This document shows positions 13,089 to 25,463 of a stretch of 64,000 nt of DNA, one piece after another (within the stretch, counting starts at the first letter, position 1; the number at the start of each line of letters is the position of its first letter). The notes beneath the pieces were generated by a model. It was not told the DNA's origin. It saw nothing but the letters and a program-made list of their open reading frames with translations, and ran no database searches. The DNA lies in contig NW_003128370.1 of assembly GCF_000003605.2 (NCBI RefSeq), positions 432,008 through 496,007 of the forward strand. Reading direction: 5' to 3'. Origin of the DNA: Saccoglossus kowalevskii. Taxonomy: Eukaryota > Hemichordata > Enteropneusta > Harrimaniidae. The translations under genes and the position numbers were made by a program.

Positions 13089-16000
13089 AGCATTCCAGTA
13101 TTTTCGTTGGTTCCCTTTCATGTACTGATAAGATGCAATGTATCGCAATTTTATGATGACCATAAGAAAAATCAATTATGATATAAAATATAATTTTAAA
13201 ATTTTACATTTTGATTGCATACATTGTAAATAATTATCTAGCTAATTTATCACAATATCAGTATTCATATCTTTATTAGGAGTTCTTAACATTTTAAACA
13301 TTTCTGGTTGCAGTTCGCGAGAACGAATAACCTCGCGGATCGGTGAGTGTAAAACATGTATTGCCTCAACTGCAGACCGTCGGACTGCTGAGACAGTGAA
13401 TGATAACCATACCTTAACACAAATTTTAGTTGGGCGTGCGTTTAATTAAAGTGGCACACATGGAAAAGTCATCGGCCGATCAACGATGTTCATGCGAAAA
13501 TATGGAGCCGTTTACATTCACCGAGTGTCTTGAATTGCAACGATAACACTGGCAGAACACTCTGCAACAGATGTTTATTTCGTTAACCGTGTGCCACGTA
13601 CATTGATGAATCGTCCCATAAACCAACCCTACATCAAGTTTATCTTAGATTGTCGAGTAGATAAACAATTTTATAAGTTTAATGAGATTTGGATGACGTC
13701 GACACTATCACGCTGTTAACAGTTGTGGAGGTTACAGCCTCATGTACGGAAATGGCGACTCTACTGAATTTTTTGGTACATAGATGTTGCGATTACTATG
13801 CACTGTATCACATACATATACCATACTATTATAAAAAGACTTAATATGTACATGGAGGAAAAACGCATCTTCGTAAAATTTGCCCAGTAGCTCTCCCGGT
13901 GCGATCGGGTAAATGTTTAAGATCAACGTAGCGGCGGATGATTCTCCCTGACATGTTGTTATTGTCCGTACATAACCACGAGCGATATGTCACGCTATTA
14001 AAAGGTCACACTTACGCCACCACTCTTCCGATTGACCTAATTTCCAATAATATAAACTTAGCAACTAGGATCTTACTCCATCAACAATGCTAAATACGAT
14101 ACTGTTTTTCAATGTTTCTCATACTCAATCAGTCTCCACGGTCCCGATGAGAGATGTGTTCCCGTCAAGCAAGAGAATTGTACGCCATAGACCGTGTATA
14201 AATAATACTCATTTTCTGAGTGTCTGTTGTTTAATAATTCTCTAATAAATTAAAGAGATATTATCTGCGTCAAGTACTGTGATTGCATTATACCGCTGGG
14301 CACGAATTACGGTGCCCAAGTTCAAGGTTGTTTTGAGATCAGCAGATAACTTCAACAAATATGGTGGCTCTCATCCCCCGCCCGCTGCCATATGAATACT
14401 AGTAAACGGTTAATACAATAACGCAATAATCTCATATCATGCGAAATACTAGTCTCATTCAGTTTTCAAATGAACGTAATTTTACTCTCACCGTGAAATG
14501 ATAGAATTTGAAAATAAGAAATTAAATCTGTTTAGATAATTATAGTAAAGACGACCACAATGCGTGCATGTGTAGGTCTGCACGTATTATATCTACCTTG
14601 ATTTGTGATGCAACTCGAAGGCGAACTGCAGATAATGGGTACGTGTCCTTTATTCAGTCAATTACTTAACGCAAATTAGTTTGTTCTCAGTTGCCATGAC
14701 GATCAACCCGGATAAAACACGAACAATATATTTGGAATATATGATGGAATACCTGATAACGAGATAGAATACTGCTAATTCAAGATATAGCAAACTAACT
14801 TAAATGTTTTGATTGTTTGTTCAGTAGCATATGACATTTGTCTTACTCTTTAAAACAACAAAACGACCGGAGGCTACATTTCTGACATTGGCGACATGTG
14901 CACTCATCCGTACTGCACGCTAACATTCCCTCTCATTAAGACCACACCGATTTAGTATTTATGCTAGAAAAGTAGAAAGATAAAAGGGGCGTACCAATAC
15001 GTATAGGGGTGATTTTCATTGTATTACCCAGATCAAATGTATCTATTTTAATCACATTGGAAAGAACCACTCAAAAGCGTTTGCGATGACGTCATTTATA
15101 GATCAAAGCTATGTACGCCAAAGATGAGGACACTCTTTTAATGGATAACTTCGTCTATCTTCGGGATCAAGCGACACTTCAATTCTCAGAATCGGGTTTC
15201 CACGTGTCCATTTATTAAAGAAATGATCAATACCCTTATGATAACGTTTTAGTACTGGATCTAAATCTAGCAATGTTTGGTTATCGTTTTTCGATTATTA
15301 GTGACTTTGAGTTGCGCCTGTTTTCACAGGCATATTTTTGAATGCACTACAAATTTAAGTCCAAATTTGGAAGTAGTTATTTGGTTTTTATACATCGATT
15401 TGGTTATTTGACTTGTATTCAAAGGACATTCCATTTTTAACGAAGCTCTCTGAGAGTCAGCAATATGTGTTGATGCTTTCAGCGAAAGATAATCGTTGAC
15501 CATTTGTTACAACGTCGAGCCGCTGTGAAGATTCAGTCACGATGGAGGTCAACCTCCGTGGAGAAATATTGCACCACACTCTGGTATGACCGTTAAATGC
15601 GAATATACACAAACGTGAGCCGAATACGGTGCTCACACAACCATTGGAACATAAATGACAAACACTGGCGAATGTACGTCAATGTGCTAAGTTTTTTAAC
15701 CATTTTTTCCTATTTTTAATCCATGTAACACTGAGATCTTGTGGTACCGTGAGTAACCACATTATAACATGTCAATGTAATACATTTATTTTAATCTTTC
15801 ATGAAGATCCTATTATTTCACCATATGTGTGTTTTTTAGTTCAAGTGTCATTTTGGCTAATGTAGCATGAAATAATAAAAATATATACAAATTACAAAAT
15901 GCAGCTCAAAAAAAAAGATAACTTGGAACAGACATTTGTCTGTGGTTCAAACAACTCGCTGGTTTTTCATCGCGCCATTCCCTATTTGCGTGGTGATATA

Positions 16001-18202
16001 ATCAATGTACTTCAGTCGCGTCTTGCGAGGATAAGCAGTACTGTAATCACCATTACCGCCAGAAATCGCCGTGTTCCTACTTCATTTGTTTCCGCTTGAT
16101 TATGCTCTACTCAAAGGGTAGATCATTTGAAAAGCTGACTTTTTTAAAAATCTAACCGAAATAATCTTACAAATGCACCTCCATTCACCCTACAAATCTT
16201 TTTATATAAGTGAGGGAATATTGGAATAGATGAGTAGCGCTATGCATACACGGAATCATAGTAAAGGAAAGTTCTTACACTTTATTATATTTTAATATAC
16301 CGGTACATGTATTTCATAAGTTCCATACCAGGTACTGACTATAGTATATTGAAGAGCAGTTACTGACTCTCCTACGCACCCAATTATGGATAAAATGTGG
16401 CCCAGTATTTACGACAAGGATTCTTACCTGATCTGGTGAGTAATGTGTTACTCATCACTCACCTTCCACCCCCATTAAATAAATGAGTATCGCCAACTGT
16501 TTCTTTTCATTTTCGGAGGGCGCACCATCCGGTGTTGTCCTGGTATTTTTCGCAATTGTTTCCTGTTCATTCATTTTTTAAATTTTCAATCGTTGTATAT
16601 CTCAGCTTTGGTGACATCGTATTCAATGTGAAACGTTTTATAACATCACTGACAATGGTATGAAGGTTTTCATTCTGGACGATAATACTACGTGTGTATG
16701 TGCTCGTTGCACGGGTCACTCGGTAACGGGGCAATGCGATAGAGTTCTAGTAATGTGGCAGTGAACCGACGTGGATGGTGAAATAAAAGTTAACTTAGAC
16801 GACACGTATTTGACTCTATATTAAAAATCCGAATCGGGAATGATCGCTAGCATCTGCTGTTTCTGCGTGTGACCTCTCACCCTATGGCCTACAACGGGCA
16901 TTTCAGTTTCACCCCATTTCCGTTTTCCATATCGTGTTGTGACTTTTTTTTCTGCTCGTGACTGCAATTCCAGTTGAGTTATCTTACGTCATGGCCCATA
17001 TTTGGATATTTCTATCTATTTACATTTCGTCACCTCGTTTGTGTTACAAGACGCTGGCGTACTTTGCATAATTAAAGTTCCATAACTTGTACGTATGTGG
17101 AGTGACCCGGGAGAGTGGTAAATAAGGGGTCGACCACTACGAACTAAGGCAGATTTGGAGGCAAATAATGTGTACAGAGACAATTTTGAAGATTTGGGGG
17201 GAAATTACAAAAAGCAATTGTAAATGCAAAACCGAATGTACAGCAATTCAAGAAAAATGTAATTTTCATAATATTTTCTCCCTCCCACAGTTTTAACGGT
17301 CAATCCCTAAATCAAGTATTTGTGAACTTGAATCATCATCCGATCTCTCACATGTGATGGTAGGACGAATTATTTGAACGCACATCAAAAGTACGGCGAA
17401 TGGAATGCACTTCGCTATACTTGTGTAAACAAGCTTATGTTCAGATTTTATTGGCACGATCACCTGCTGCAAATAACAATCAACGAGCTATGGACACTAT
17501 GCAATAAATACCAGGCTTGGAGACACATGTTTGGAGATTTTATTCTGGCAAACAAATCTTCAGTGCTCGACTTCATATAGGACTAGTGACGAGTTAACAC
17601 AACTCGTTCACCGGGTGTTAAATTCACTAATTTGGTAGTAAAACACTATATTGATTCATTTATATTTCTACAGTTTACTAATTAATTATTTGAAACGGCG
17701 GAATGAAAACGAAGGGAAAAATAATCAATGCTCAATGGATAACATCCAGAGTTAGCGGGACCAGAGCAAAATAAACGTGACCTTGATAATGGGATTCTGT
17801 TTTTCCTGAGTGTTCATATAATAGAAGCTGACATTTTTGGACTAACGTTATGTAATTGAAACACAAACCACAAGTATTAGATGGCTTACAAAAGAGGCTA
17901 TAGTTAATATGGGCAAATGATTTGCTTGAGCCATTGGTAATTTTTTTGGAATTGATTTTGCTGTGACAATGTATACATGTATGGACAATTATGTGAATAT
18001 GGTGTTGTGTGTTATAGGAAGTAAGTGATGTCTTAAGTCTTTTGGTTATGTCATTTGAATCAAGAGGGGAAGGTTAAAGTACTTGATCGGAAAGAATGAT
18101 TATATTTGTTCTTTAGCAGTGAATGGCTTATTTGTACTTGACTGTGACCCACCCACCACTCGATTGTAATTTGGCCAGTTGCTATTAGACATCGCTAATT
18201 AG
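13088..18202. other. Unassigned intergenic DNA
   Basis: Between the presumed 5' end of the TGF-beta-like gene and the 3' end of CFAP299. Only short open frames without recognisable domains are present (15899-16099 and 17374-17580, both plus). No RNA gene is seen. Distal regulatory DNA is possible but nothing in the sequence proves it. Confidence 0.35.
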
Positions 18203-18255
18203 TGCGCCCTCTATGGACAATTGAAACACAAAACAAATGGTCGGTAGAGGGCCCA
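18203..18255. repeat. Short inverted repeat around GCGCCCTCTA
   Basis: GCGCCCTCTATGGAC at the left and GTCGGTAGAGGGCCC at the right form an imperfect inverted pair about 50 bp long. It could be a minimal MITE remnant. Confidence 0.4.
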
Positions 18256-18734
18256 TGAATTCAGTGCGAAGAAAATATCAGCGTGTTTAGGAATGTCATG
18301 ATTTAAAAAAATAAAAATAAGCAAAATATTTAGTCACATTAGAAACACAAAAACAGACAAGGCAGGTATGAAATTATAGAAAAAATACAAGAAATGTTTT
18401 AGGAAAAATTATTATTACCGTTACATGACATTCTTGAAATTAATGCACTGATTGAAGGTGTGCTATTATTATTCAGAAATGTGTTTCTTCTACATTGTAA
18501 GCTACAGGTATGTCACAACTGCTACCAAATCTCAGCTCCGTTCTGTTTATGACCAAGGCAATCACCACAATGGTTTACACCACAGGAAAGTCATGGCTAA
18601 ATACGTCCATATTGCAGTATTCAGTAGCTCGATCATGAGGTTTTCTTTTCCCAATCAATCCACATTTAGAAGATTCATACCTTTGTTCTCAAACAATGCA
18701 TTTGTCATTTGCTTGTATACAAAACACCCAATAG

Positions 18735-18785
18735 GCCTTTTCAGTGAAAATTAATTCCAGCTAAAATAAAGTATTTTACAGTATG
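18735..18785. mobile_element. Solo arm of the 21015-21218 foldback element
   Basis: CAGTGAAAATTAATTCCAGC then AAAATAAAGTATTTTACAGT matches the right arm of the intronic element at 21015-21218 almost base for base, without a visible left arm. This is a truncated or half-deleted copy. Confidence 0.65.
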
Positions 18786-19279
18786 TAGGGGAAAAAAATG
18801 GGCAATTCTGGACTACAATATGTAATGGGTGAATTTATAAAGACACAGAAATAGTTTAGTGTGGTGAGAAAAAATTACAATTTAGCAGAGTGAATAGGTA
18901 TCACTCGCAAAAGAATATGTTGGGCTTTCAAGGTTTGGGTATATAGCGTGTCAAATATTATACATGAACATATTTCACACTGAAATAAACAAACGTTCTG
19001 AATAAATTCAATATAGTACCGGTAGTCTTTTATTTAGCACAATAAAACAAACAGCTACTACATATATTCAGTTCACCATGGCAACCATTTCTCGGATGGT
19101 AATTTCTAACTCAGGTCTGTAAAGCTAAATAATTAATCCCCACCAGTAATTGCAAGTGAACTAAAGAATGGTTGTTTTAAATAAATTTACAACTGGCTGA
19201 CTATGACACTTTTACAGAAACATACAGAAAAAAGGTGATTAATATAATAATGTATATTATAGAATGCTTTAGTAGAATT

Positions 19280-19459
19280 TACTGTAAAACATGTTGAAAT
19301 AGCTACAGGCTATTTTAGCGAACTTAATTTAAATAAAGTGCCAACTATATCATTGGGGGATTATACTTTTTTTTAAATTAATGACGTCTTGAATTAGTAA
19401 AATTATGGATCTGGTAAATTAGCTAAAATAACATGCTAAAAAGACGTGTTTTACTGTAT
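19280..19459. mobile_element. 180-bp inverted-repeat element (family with TACAGTAAAACA ends)
   Basis: The left end reads TACTGTAAAACATGTTG and the right end, reverse-complemented, TACAGTAAAACACGTC; the similarity continues through TATTTTAGC for about 45 bp. Inner sequence (AGCTAAAATAACATGCTA) is shared with fragments at 2828-2912 and 5920-5985. No transposase frame is present, so it is a non-autonomous element. Confidence 0.55.
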
Positions 19460-19693
19460 GCAGGATACATCATTTATCTCAAATAATATTTATAAAAGTG
19501 CCATAGGTGTCATTCAGTAAGCAAACAATGCATTTTGCACATGCTGGATTATGTTACATGGGACCACTATACCTAGTTGAACTTTGAGATATTGGAAGTT
19601 TAAAAAGCATTACACATTTTTCGTAAAGAAAATAAAAGAAGAAACGAATAATAACAATATGTACAAGTTAAACATAGGTTTCAATTAGACATT

Positions 19694-22600
19694 TCATGTT
19701 TTTCGTCTCGTAATATGATCGTATATGACAACTTGTGTGTATTGACGACATTCAAGCACTGTTCGAGTAGAATTGTCTCCAGGTGTTGGGGCCTGTAAAA
19801 AAACAACATACTTATTTGTGAATTGAAAACATAAAAAAATTAAATGATTGATTTTATTTCTTCTTAATAAGCAATAAAGCCTTTCCTTTGTGAGAAACCA
19901 TTATTAGGCCAAAAAAAACAACAAATTATGTAGCCCTCAAGTCGGAAAATTGAAAAATTGGGTCGGTCGGTCAGATTTTTTTTTAAACTCATGAAAACTA
20001 AGGGTATCGTAAATAGCTGAGGTATATGGGGGAAAAAAAAACGCAACCCAATATTTCATAATTTTCGATCGGTCGCTGAGGGCAACAAAACAATTATTTT
20101 TTTTTGCCTTACTAAAAGAGTGAGCAATTTTCCACAAATAACAGTTACATGACTAGTGATCTGTATAGTAATATGCAACTATTGACCCATTTTTTTCAAA
20201 AAATAATTCAACGATAGAAACCATTACAAAAATGCAAACTTTTGTCATTTTTCATGATAATTTTGAAATTTTGTTTTTTCAAAATATTGTTTGGTCACCC
20301 CAAATCTTTTTATTTTATTTTCGCTAACCTGATAGCATTAAGGGACGNNNNNNNNNNNNNNNNNNNNNNNNNNNNNNNNNNNNNNNNNNNNNNNNNNNNN
20401 NNNNNNNNNNNNNNNNNNNNNNNNNNNNNNNNNNNNNNNNNNNNNNNNNNNNNNNNNNNNNNNNNNNNNNNNNNNNNNNNNNNNNNNNNNNNNNNNNNNN
20501 NNNNNNNNNNNNNNNNNNNNNNNNNNNNNNNNNNNNNNNNNNNNNNATCGTCCCTAACCAATACTAATAAAAGTATACAGAAGATTACATATACCAGTAT
20601 TCTCCACTTGGCTAGAACTTGTTTTGGCTAGATTACTTACTGAGTTGTGATGAATACTAAGACAACTATGATTATGATATGGTTAACATTATAGCATATT
20701 ACAAGGGATATTTAATATTGATGGAAATAAATCTCACCTTTGGATCAACATTAAGTATCTTACGATCTCTTTTGTTTTTAAACAATAAACCAGAAGCGTT
20801 TTCAGCAATGACTTGATAATTGGGTGTTGGATTGGATGTAGACGTCTGTGTTTCCCAGTTATAGAAGCTGTAGAGTGAGAGAAAAGTAATTTTTACGTTT
20901 AATCAAGCTGCCACATCTTTATATCACTGTACAGCAATTAAATATTTATCTTTTCCACAATAAGCAAAATTAACGAAACTAAAAATGTACCAACATTTTG
21001 TGTTGTCCAATCAAAGTACTGTAAAATACTGTATTTTTGCTTGGAATTTATTTTCACTATTTTCACTAAAGGGAAAATAAAATCCAGCGAATATACTTGT
21101 TTTCCTATATTTCACATTAAACTCATCAAAAATCAGTGAAAATAAATTCCATACAAAATGCCCGAGAAGCCTTTCAGTGAAAATTAATTCCAGCGAAAAT
21201 AAAGTATTTCACAGTACTCAAAATATCAAACTTCAGATAACACCTTCATACAACAAAAGAGAGTCACAAAGCAATGCATACTATTATAGTGTACTATTGT
21301 TCTTTAATATAATTTTTAGTAAATTATATCTATCAGAAAAAAGGAGAAGAATTTTATTGCATGCTTTTCATAAACGAAAAAAATTTTTTTTTTATTGTTT
21401 GAGTTTACACAAAAACATGCAAAATCACAGAATAAAGAGAAAATACTTATGCAGGATGTACTGATGTAATTGCTTACAGAGATGGTCAGTTATAGAGGAG
21501 TATATCAAAGAGTAAATCTATAGAGAAAGGACTGAAATATAGCATTTTAGGGCATTCATTACATGTACTTGTTGTACTCATTGCTACTAAACTTCATTAT
21601 CTTTTCCAAAATTGAAGTGATTGACGGTAGTTAAAGTGTCAACATTTACATTAGAGTAGACTTTTTGCTACCGGTAAATTACAAATGTTCTTGATCTTTA
21701 GCTTTTTAATATATGCAATAAAACAAAACTTGGCTTGAAATACATGGAGTCATTGCCTTGATCAGTTTTGACCTTGATAATTGGTGTCATCTTATCTAAA
21801 ACATCTTCCAATCATCGTGAGCACTTACTAAAATAGTGTGGCATATAATATTTGAAAATGTAGATTTTGAGTACAAATTCTCACCTGAGATCTGAAGGCC
21901 TTGGTAACAGTCGCTTCCTACAAGAGAAATATGGTTCAAAGTCTTCAGTTTTTAATCTATGGGCGTAGTCTATATAACCTGAGATTTCCTGACCTCGTGC
22001 ATTTTTATCTCGGATGAATATAATTGTGGTCATCTTTCCACTTCGATTAGCTTCTTCCCTTTGTGCTAATGCTTTTAAAAAGAGATTTTTCAAGTCTTTG
22101 CCTGAGCTTGCTAGTGTCCTATGGGGGAAAACATTAAAAAAATTAATAATATGTGCAAATTTTGAAGCCTCTATGTTTAAATACTACATCTTACCATTTC
22201 TATCACAGGGATATAATTTTAGATTGGATTCAGATGCATTGACAAGAACTATATTAGTGATGCCGAATATTGCACTTTGTCGTTTGTCGGCTTACTTTTT
22301 CGACTTCTTCTTGAAAACTACAAGCCTAAATGCTTTGATACTTGGTGTATATGTACCTTGGGTAGACCTCTTTTAGATTTGTTCATTTCATGATGATATC
22401 TTCAATTCTCTAATTCTGGTGAATATTTTTGTAATTTTTGGTAAAAAGTAATATTTTTGACTACTTGTTGAAAACCGCAAGTCTGAATGCTTTGATGTTA
22501 TATATATATATATAGGTACTACAGATAGACCTCTCTCAGATTTGTTCATTTTATGATGATATCTTCAATTCTCTAATTTAATATTTTTGTCTTTTTTGGT

Positions 22601-25463
22601 AAAAAGTGATATTTTAAAATTATTGTTGAAAACAGCAAGTCTGATTGCTTTGATACTAATATACATATTGTTCATTTTCTAATGATATCTCCAGTTCTTT
22701 AATTAAAATGCGCATTGCTAACAGTTGAGCTATCTCAGCCAACAGGCTGCTTGTTGAAAATTGAAGTTGGTCATGTAATAAAAAGGTTATTACCTAACAT
22801 CACTTGATGAGAGCTGGCGTCATACATTCTGTATATTCCTCTCACCTTTGGTTGGTGGATAATACAGCTCATATGATTACTCATTTTTGTTTCCCCTATA
22901 ACAAATGCCTTCCATACTTACTTTTGTTGACTTCTTTTGGACAACCTGCTAGCTTCAGCAGCAGCTTTTCTTGCTTCAAACTCTTCTCGTTTAAGGACTT
23001 CTCCACTTCCACGATATCCAAGTTCCACAAGTTGTCTTGCAAGCTCTTCATCCTAATATAAAATATTTTCAGGTTGTCATTATGAATTTTACATGATTAG
23101 ATACAAGGAGTTCTTCTCAGAAATATACCATAGATACTCTTAAAATGACTGATTATCTGAATATGGTCATGTGAACTAAAAAACACATTGGAGTCAAAAT
23201 ACTGACAATTGGGGGTAATATAAATTTTTCTGATTTTTTAAGTCTACTTAATTTGTTTCATCACAAGCATTCTGATCATTCCTAAAGCTGTATTGGAGTC
23301 TTGGGACTATCGGTACCCGGTATTACATCATGTATATAAAATATTTTACCGGGGTATTATTACCACATGCAACAGGTGTGTACCATGTACCATGTGTTCA
23401 TGGCCAAGACATGTTCATGAAATCGAGACAGAAAAGTTTGACAATATGAATATGAAAATTTCGAGACATGATTACATAATTTGTTTTGGAAAAAAACAGT
23501 GACAAATTAAAAAAAAACAAGAAATGAGCAATCCCTTGAAAAGCAAACATAGGATGCAACATTTTCAAAATCGGAATTACACTTGCTTGAATATCCAAAA
23601 TAATCATAGTCACCAAGTCGTAGTCCTTCCAAATCAAAGAAAGTTGAACAATAAATGTGAAAATGATAATAACAAAATGTCGTATCATACAAATACAGTA
23701 GCTTTTGATTGGCTCAGCCTGGGCCAGAAATAGATCTCTACTTATGTCACCAGTAAGAAATCGGAATGGTGCAGGTACACGTGCAAGACACACAAGTACA
23801 TGTAGTTTGTTCTTGTTATTTTGTATTTAATAATATAGATGCTGAAAACCACAATGATATTTCACTTGTATGGTGCAAGCAGTTGACAAGATCATGTCCA
23901 CTCTAATTCCTGGTAACACAACACAAATAAAGTGAACACATAAACAAAATGTGCGGAAATAGTATATGGTTATTATTATTGCCAGTTCGTTGAAATATAC
24001 TAAAACAATTCTACTAAAACCTAGCCTATCTATGCACATGTTTTACGGAATGTATTTTAGTTCTTGAATTCAAATATAAAATCTAGAACATGCACTACAC
24101 GACGAGTACATTCTGACATTAGAATGCAGGTTTACAAAAATAAAACCCCAAATCCATGTGAAAATCATTATATAACTCAATAATAGTGAAAATCAGGGTA
24201 TTATGTTTTCAGAATTACCCATGGTATAATACTATTAAGTGTTTTAAAAATAGGTTGGAAATTGGAAATTTACATATAACAATGTGATATAAACAGTTAT
24301 TTTGTAGCGTATTTGTGGGAGCATGTTATAATAAGGTTAAAAATGATGTGCTTTGGTATATGGTGTATGTAAGACACCTCTAAGTAAATTTAGCATATTT
24401 GGTGTTGGATGATAACCTCCCTCAGCCCTTGGTACTCTTTTTACCTCCATGGTATCTCCCACCAAATATGCTAATTTTCCCCAGGGAATTTTATATACGC
24501 TACCAAATTTGGATTTCTTAGGTCTTGCATATTGCAGCAAATTTGGATTTCAAAATGTAAAATGTTGAAAGTTCAAATATAGACAGGTTTGACAAACTCC
24601 ATTACTGCGACAATTGTCAATACAAAATTTGAAAACAACACTGCTATTGAATTTGTGTGATGTGAGCAGCAGTCAAAATTGCATCCATTCTATTTGCTGG
24701 TAACACAACACAAATGAAGCATGATTTAGACAAGTCAACTCTCAAATTTGAGATGACAAAATTAATAACTTTAAGCTTTGGATTATATGAAGATTTCCCT
24801 CCCTGATGTGACAATTATTCACTGAAGTTCAGTTTATAATTGTTTTACCAGAGGTTATTTGGTTTTTTCTCAAGTGAATATAGGTCAAAACGAATAGAAT
24901 TGGTACCAGGTCAAAGGATGATATAGGATTTCAATGTTTTTAAATATCAAATATTTCAATGGATATTTTTGATGTAATGTTGTTGATGGTATATAAACAG
25001 GGTTTTACATAGGACAAGGCATCGCTATATTACTAGTATTACTAACGATACCCGGAAGACATGCACTGCAAAATTTGTAATTATTTATCCAAACCATGCA
25101 ATACTTGGGTAAGACTATCACAAGTCAATTAAAGCTGCAATTTATGTCTAACCCCTGGATCAGCTGAAAAGGCTGTACGGAGCTGCAAGGCCTTTACTTT
25201 CCCATAGAACTTTCATTTACCATGAGTTGTCTGAGAAAAACTGAGCTGAAAAACCGACGGCTCGAGCACAACGTGCCAGCAAAGTGACTCGACAACGGCT
25301 TATTATGTACAATATTGCAAGACTAATAAGCGTCGAAATACCATAATTTTACCTCAAGATAGTACAAATCCAGTGACGTTATTTGTGAGTCGAGAAAATC
25401 TTCATAAGTGTTATATTCTGTGACAATGTTGTCACTTCCAGCTGTAGCTTCTTCGTCCGCCAT
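19694..25463 (-). CDS. CFAP299: Cilia- and flagella-associated protein 299 (C4orf22 orthologue), complete
   Basis: Five coding exons on the minus strand: 25463-25353, 23052-22922, 22118-21885, 20867-20738 and 19792-19694. They join in frame to 705 nt, 234 aa plus stop; the human protein is about 233 aa. All four introns are GT-AG (phases 0, 2, 2, 0). The start follows from [18 protein letters not shown], which aligns with the vertebrate N-terminus ([19 protein letters not shown]). Other diagnostic stretches are [83 protein letters not shown] and the end [13 protein letters not shown]. The family is known for a role in motile cilia and sperm flagella; no enzyme domain is known. No coiled coil, signal peptide or membrane segment is seen. 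Introns carry several foldback elements and an assembly gap, but all exons are intact. The gene is divergent from the coiled-coil gene starting at 26383. Confidence 0.95.
19907..20108. mobile_element. 202-bp foldback MITE with TTA target duplication (CFAP299 intron 4)
   Basis: The left arm GGCCAAAAAAAACAAC...TAGCCCTCA and the right arm, reverse-complemented GGCAAAAAAAAATAATTG...TTGCCCTCA, pair for about 65 bp each side, and also share GAAAATT and ATTGGGT blocks. TTA flanks both ends (19904-19906 and 20109-20111). It is non-autonomous, with no protein frame, and sits about 115 bp from the last exon. Confidence 0.65.
20348..20546. other. Assembly gap (199 N) inside CFAP299 intron 4
   Basis: A run of 199 undefined bases. 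It is bordered by TAAGGGACG on the left and CGTCCCTAA on the right, which are perfect reverse complements. The gap therefore probably hides the body of a foldback element. Any open frame drawn across it has no meaning. Confidence 0.98.
21015..21218. mobile_element. 204-bp foldback MITE (CFAP299 intron 3)
   Basis: The ends AGTACTGTAAAATACTGTAT and, reverse-complemented, AGTACTGTGAAATACTTTAT begin inverted arms of about 50 bp that also share GGAATTTATTTTCACT and GGAATTAATTTTCACT. CAA flanks both sides and may be the target duplication. A solo arm lies at 18735-18785. Confidence 0.65.
22298..22756 (+). repeat. Second copy of the 157-bp core/hairpin element (CFAP299 intron 2)
   Basis: About two and a half diverged units of the same core as 1-1066 (GACCTCTCTCAGATTTGTTC at 22530), followed by the same tail. 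The tail hairpin CAGCC-AACA-GGCTG lies at 22736-22749 and is followed by CTTGTTG, after which the two loci no longer match. This places the element's 3' end within a few bases of the hairpin. Confidence 0.65.
23860..23945. repeat. Direct repeat pair in CFAP299 intron 1, first copy
   Basis: GCAAGCAGTTGACAAGATC and CTGGTAACACAACACAAATA match the segment at 24655-24725 (GAGCAGCAGTCAAAATTGC, CTGGTAACACAACACAAATG), about 790 bp away. The family is not recognised. Confidence 0.5.
24386..24478. repeat. 19-bp inverted repeat in CFAP299 intron 1
   Basis: AAATTTAGCATATTTGGTG at 24386-24404 pairs with CACCAAATATGCTAATTTT at 24460-24478 with about one mismatch, leaving a 55-base loop. Weaker pairing extends outwards (TTTGGTATATGG and CTACCAAATTTGG). 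It may be a small foldback element or a structured intron segment. Confidence 0.55.
24655..24725. repeat. Direct repeat pair in CFAP299 intron 1, second copy
   Basis: This is the counterpart of 23860-23945 in the same orientation, differing at scattered bases. Confidence 0.5.

Noticed and set aside
12948-13175. Poly-isoleucine and poly-leucine frames
   Set aside because: They are translations of the (ATT)n run.
20242-20631. 129-codon frame across the gap
   Set aside because: Most of it is undefined bases.
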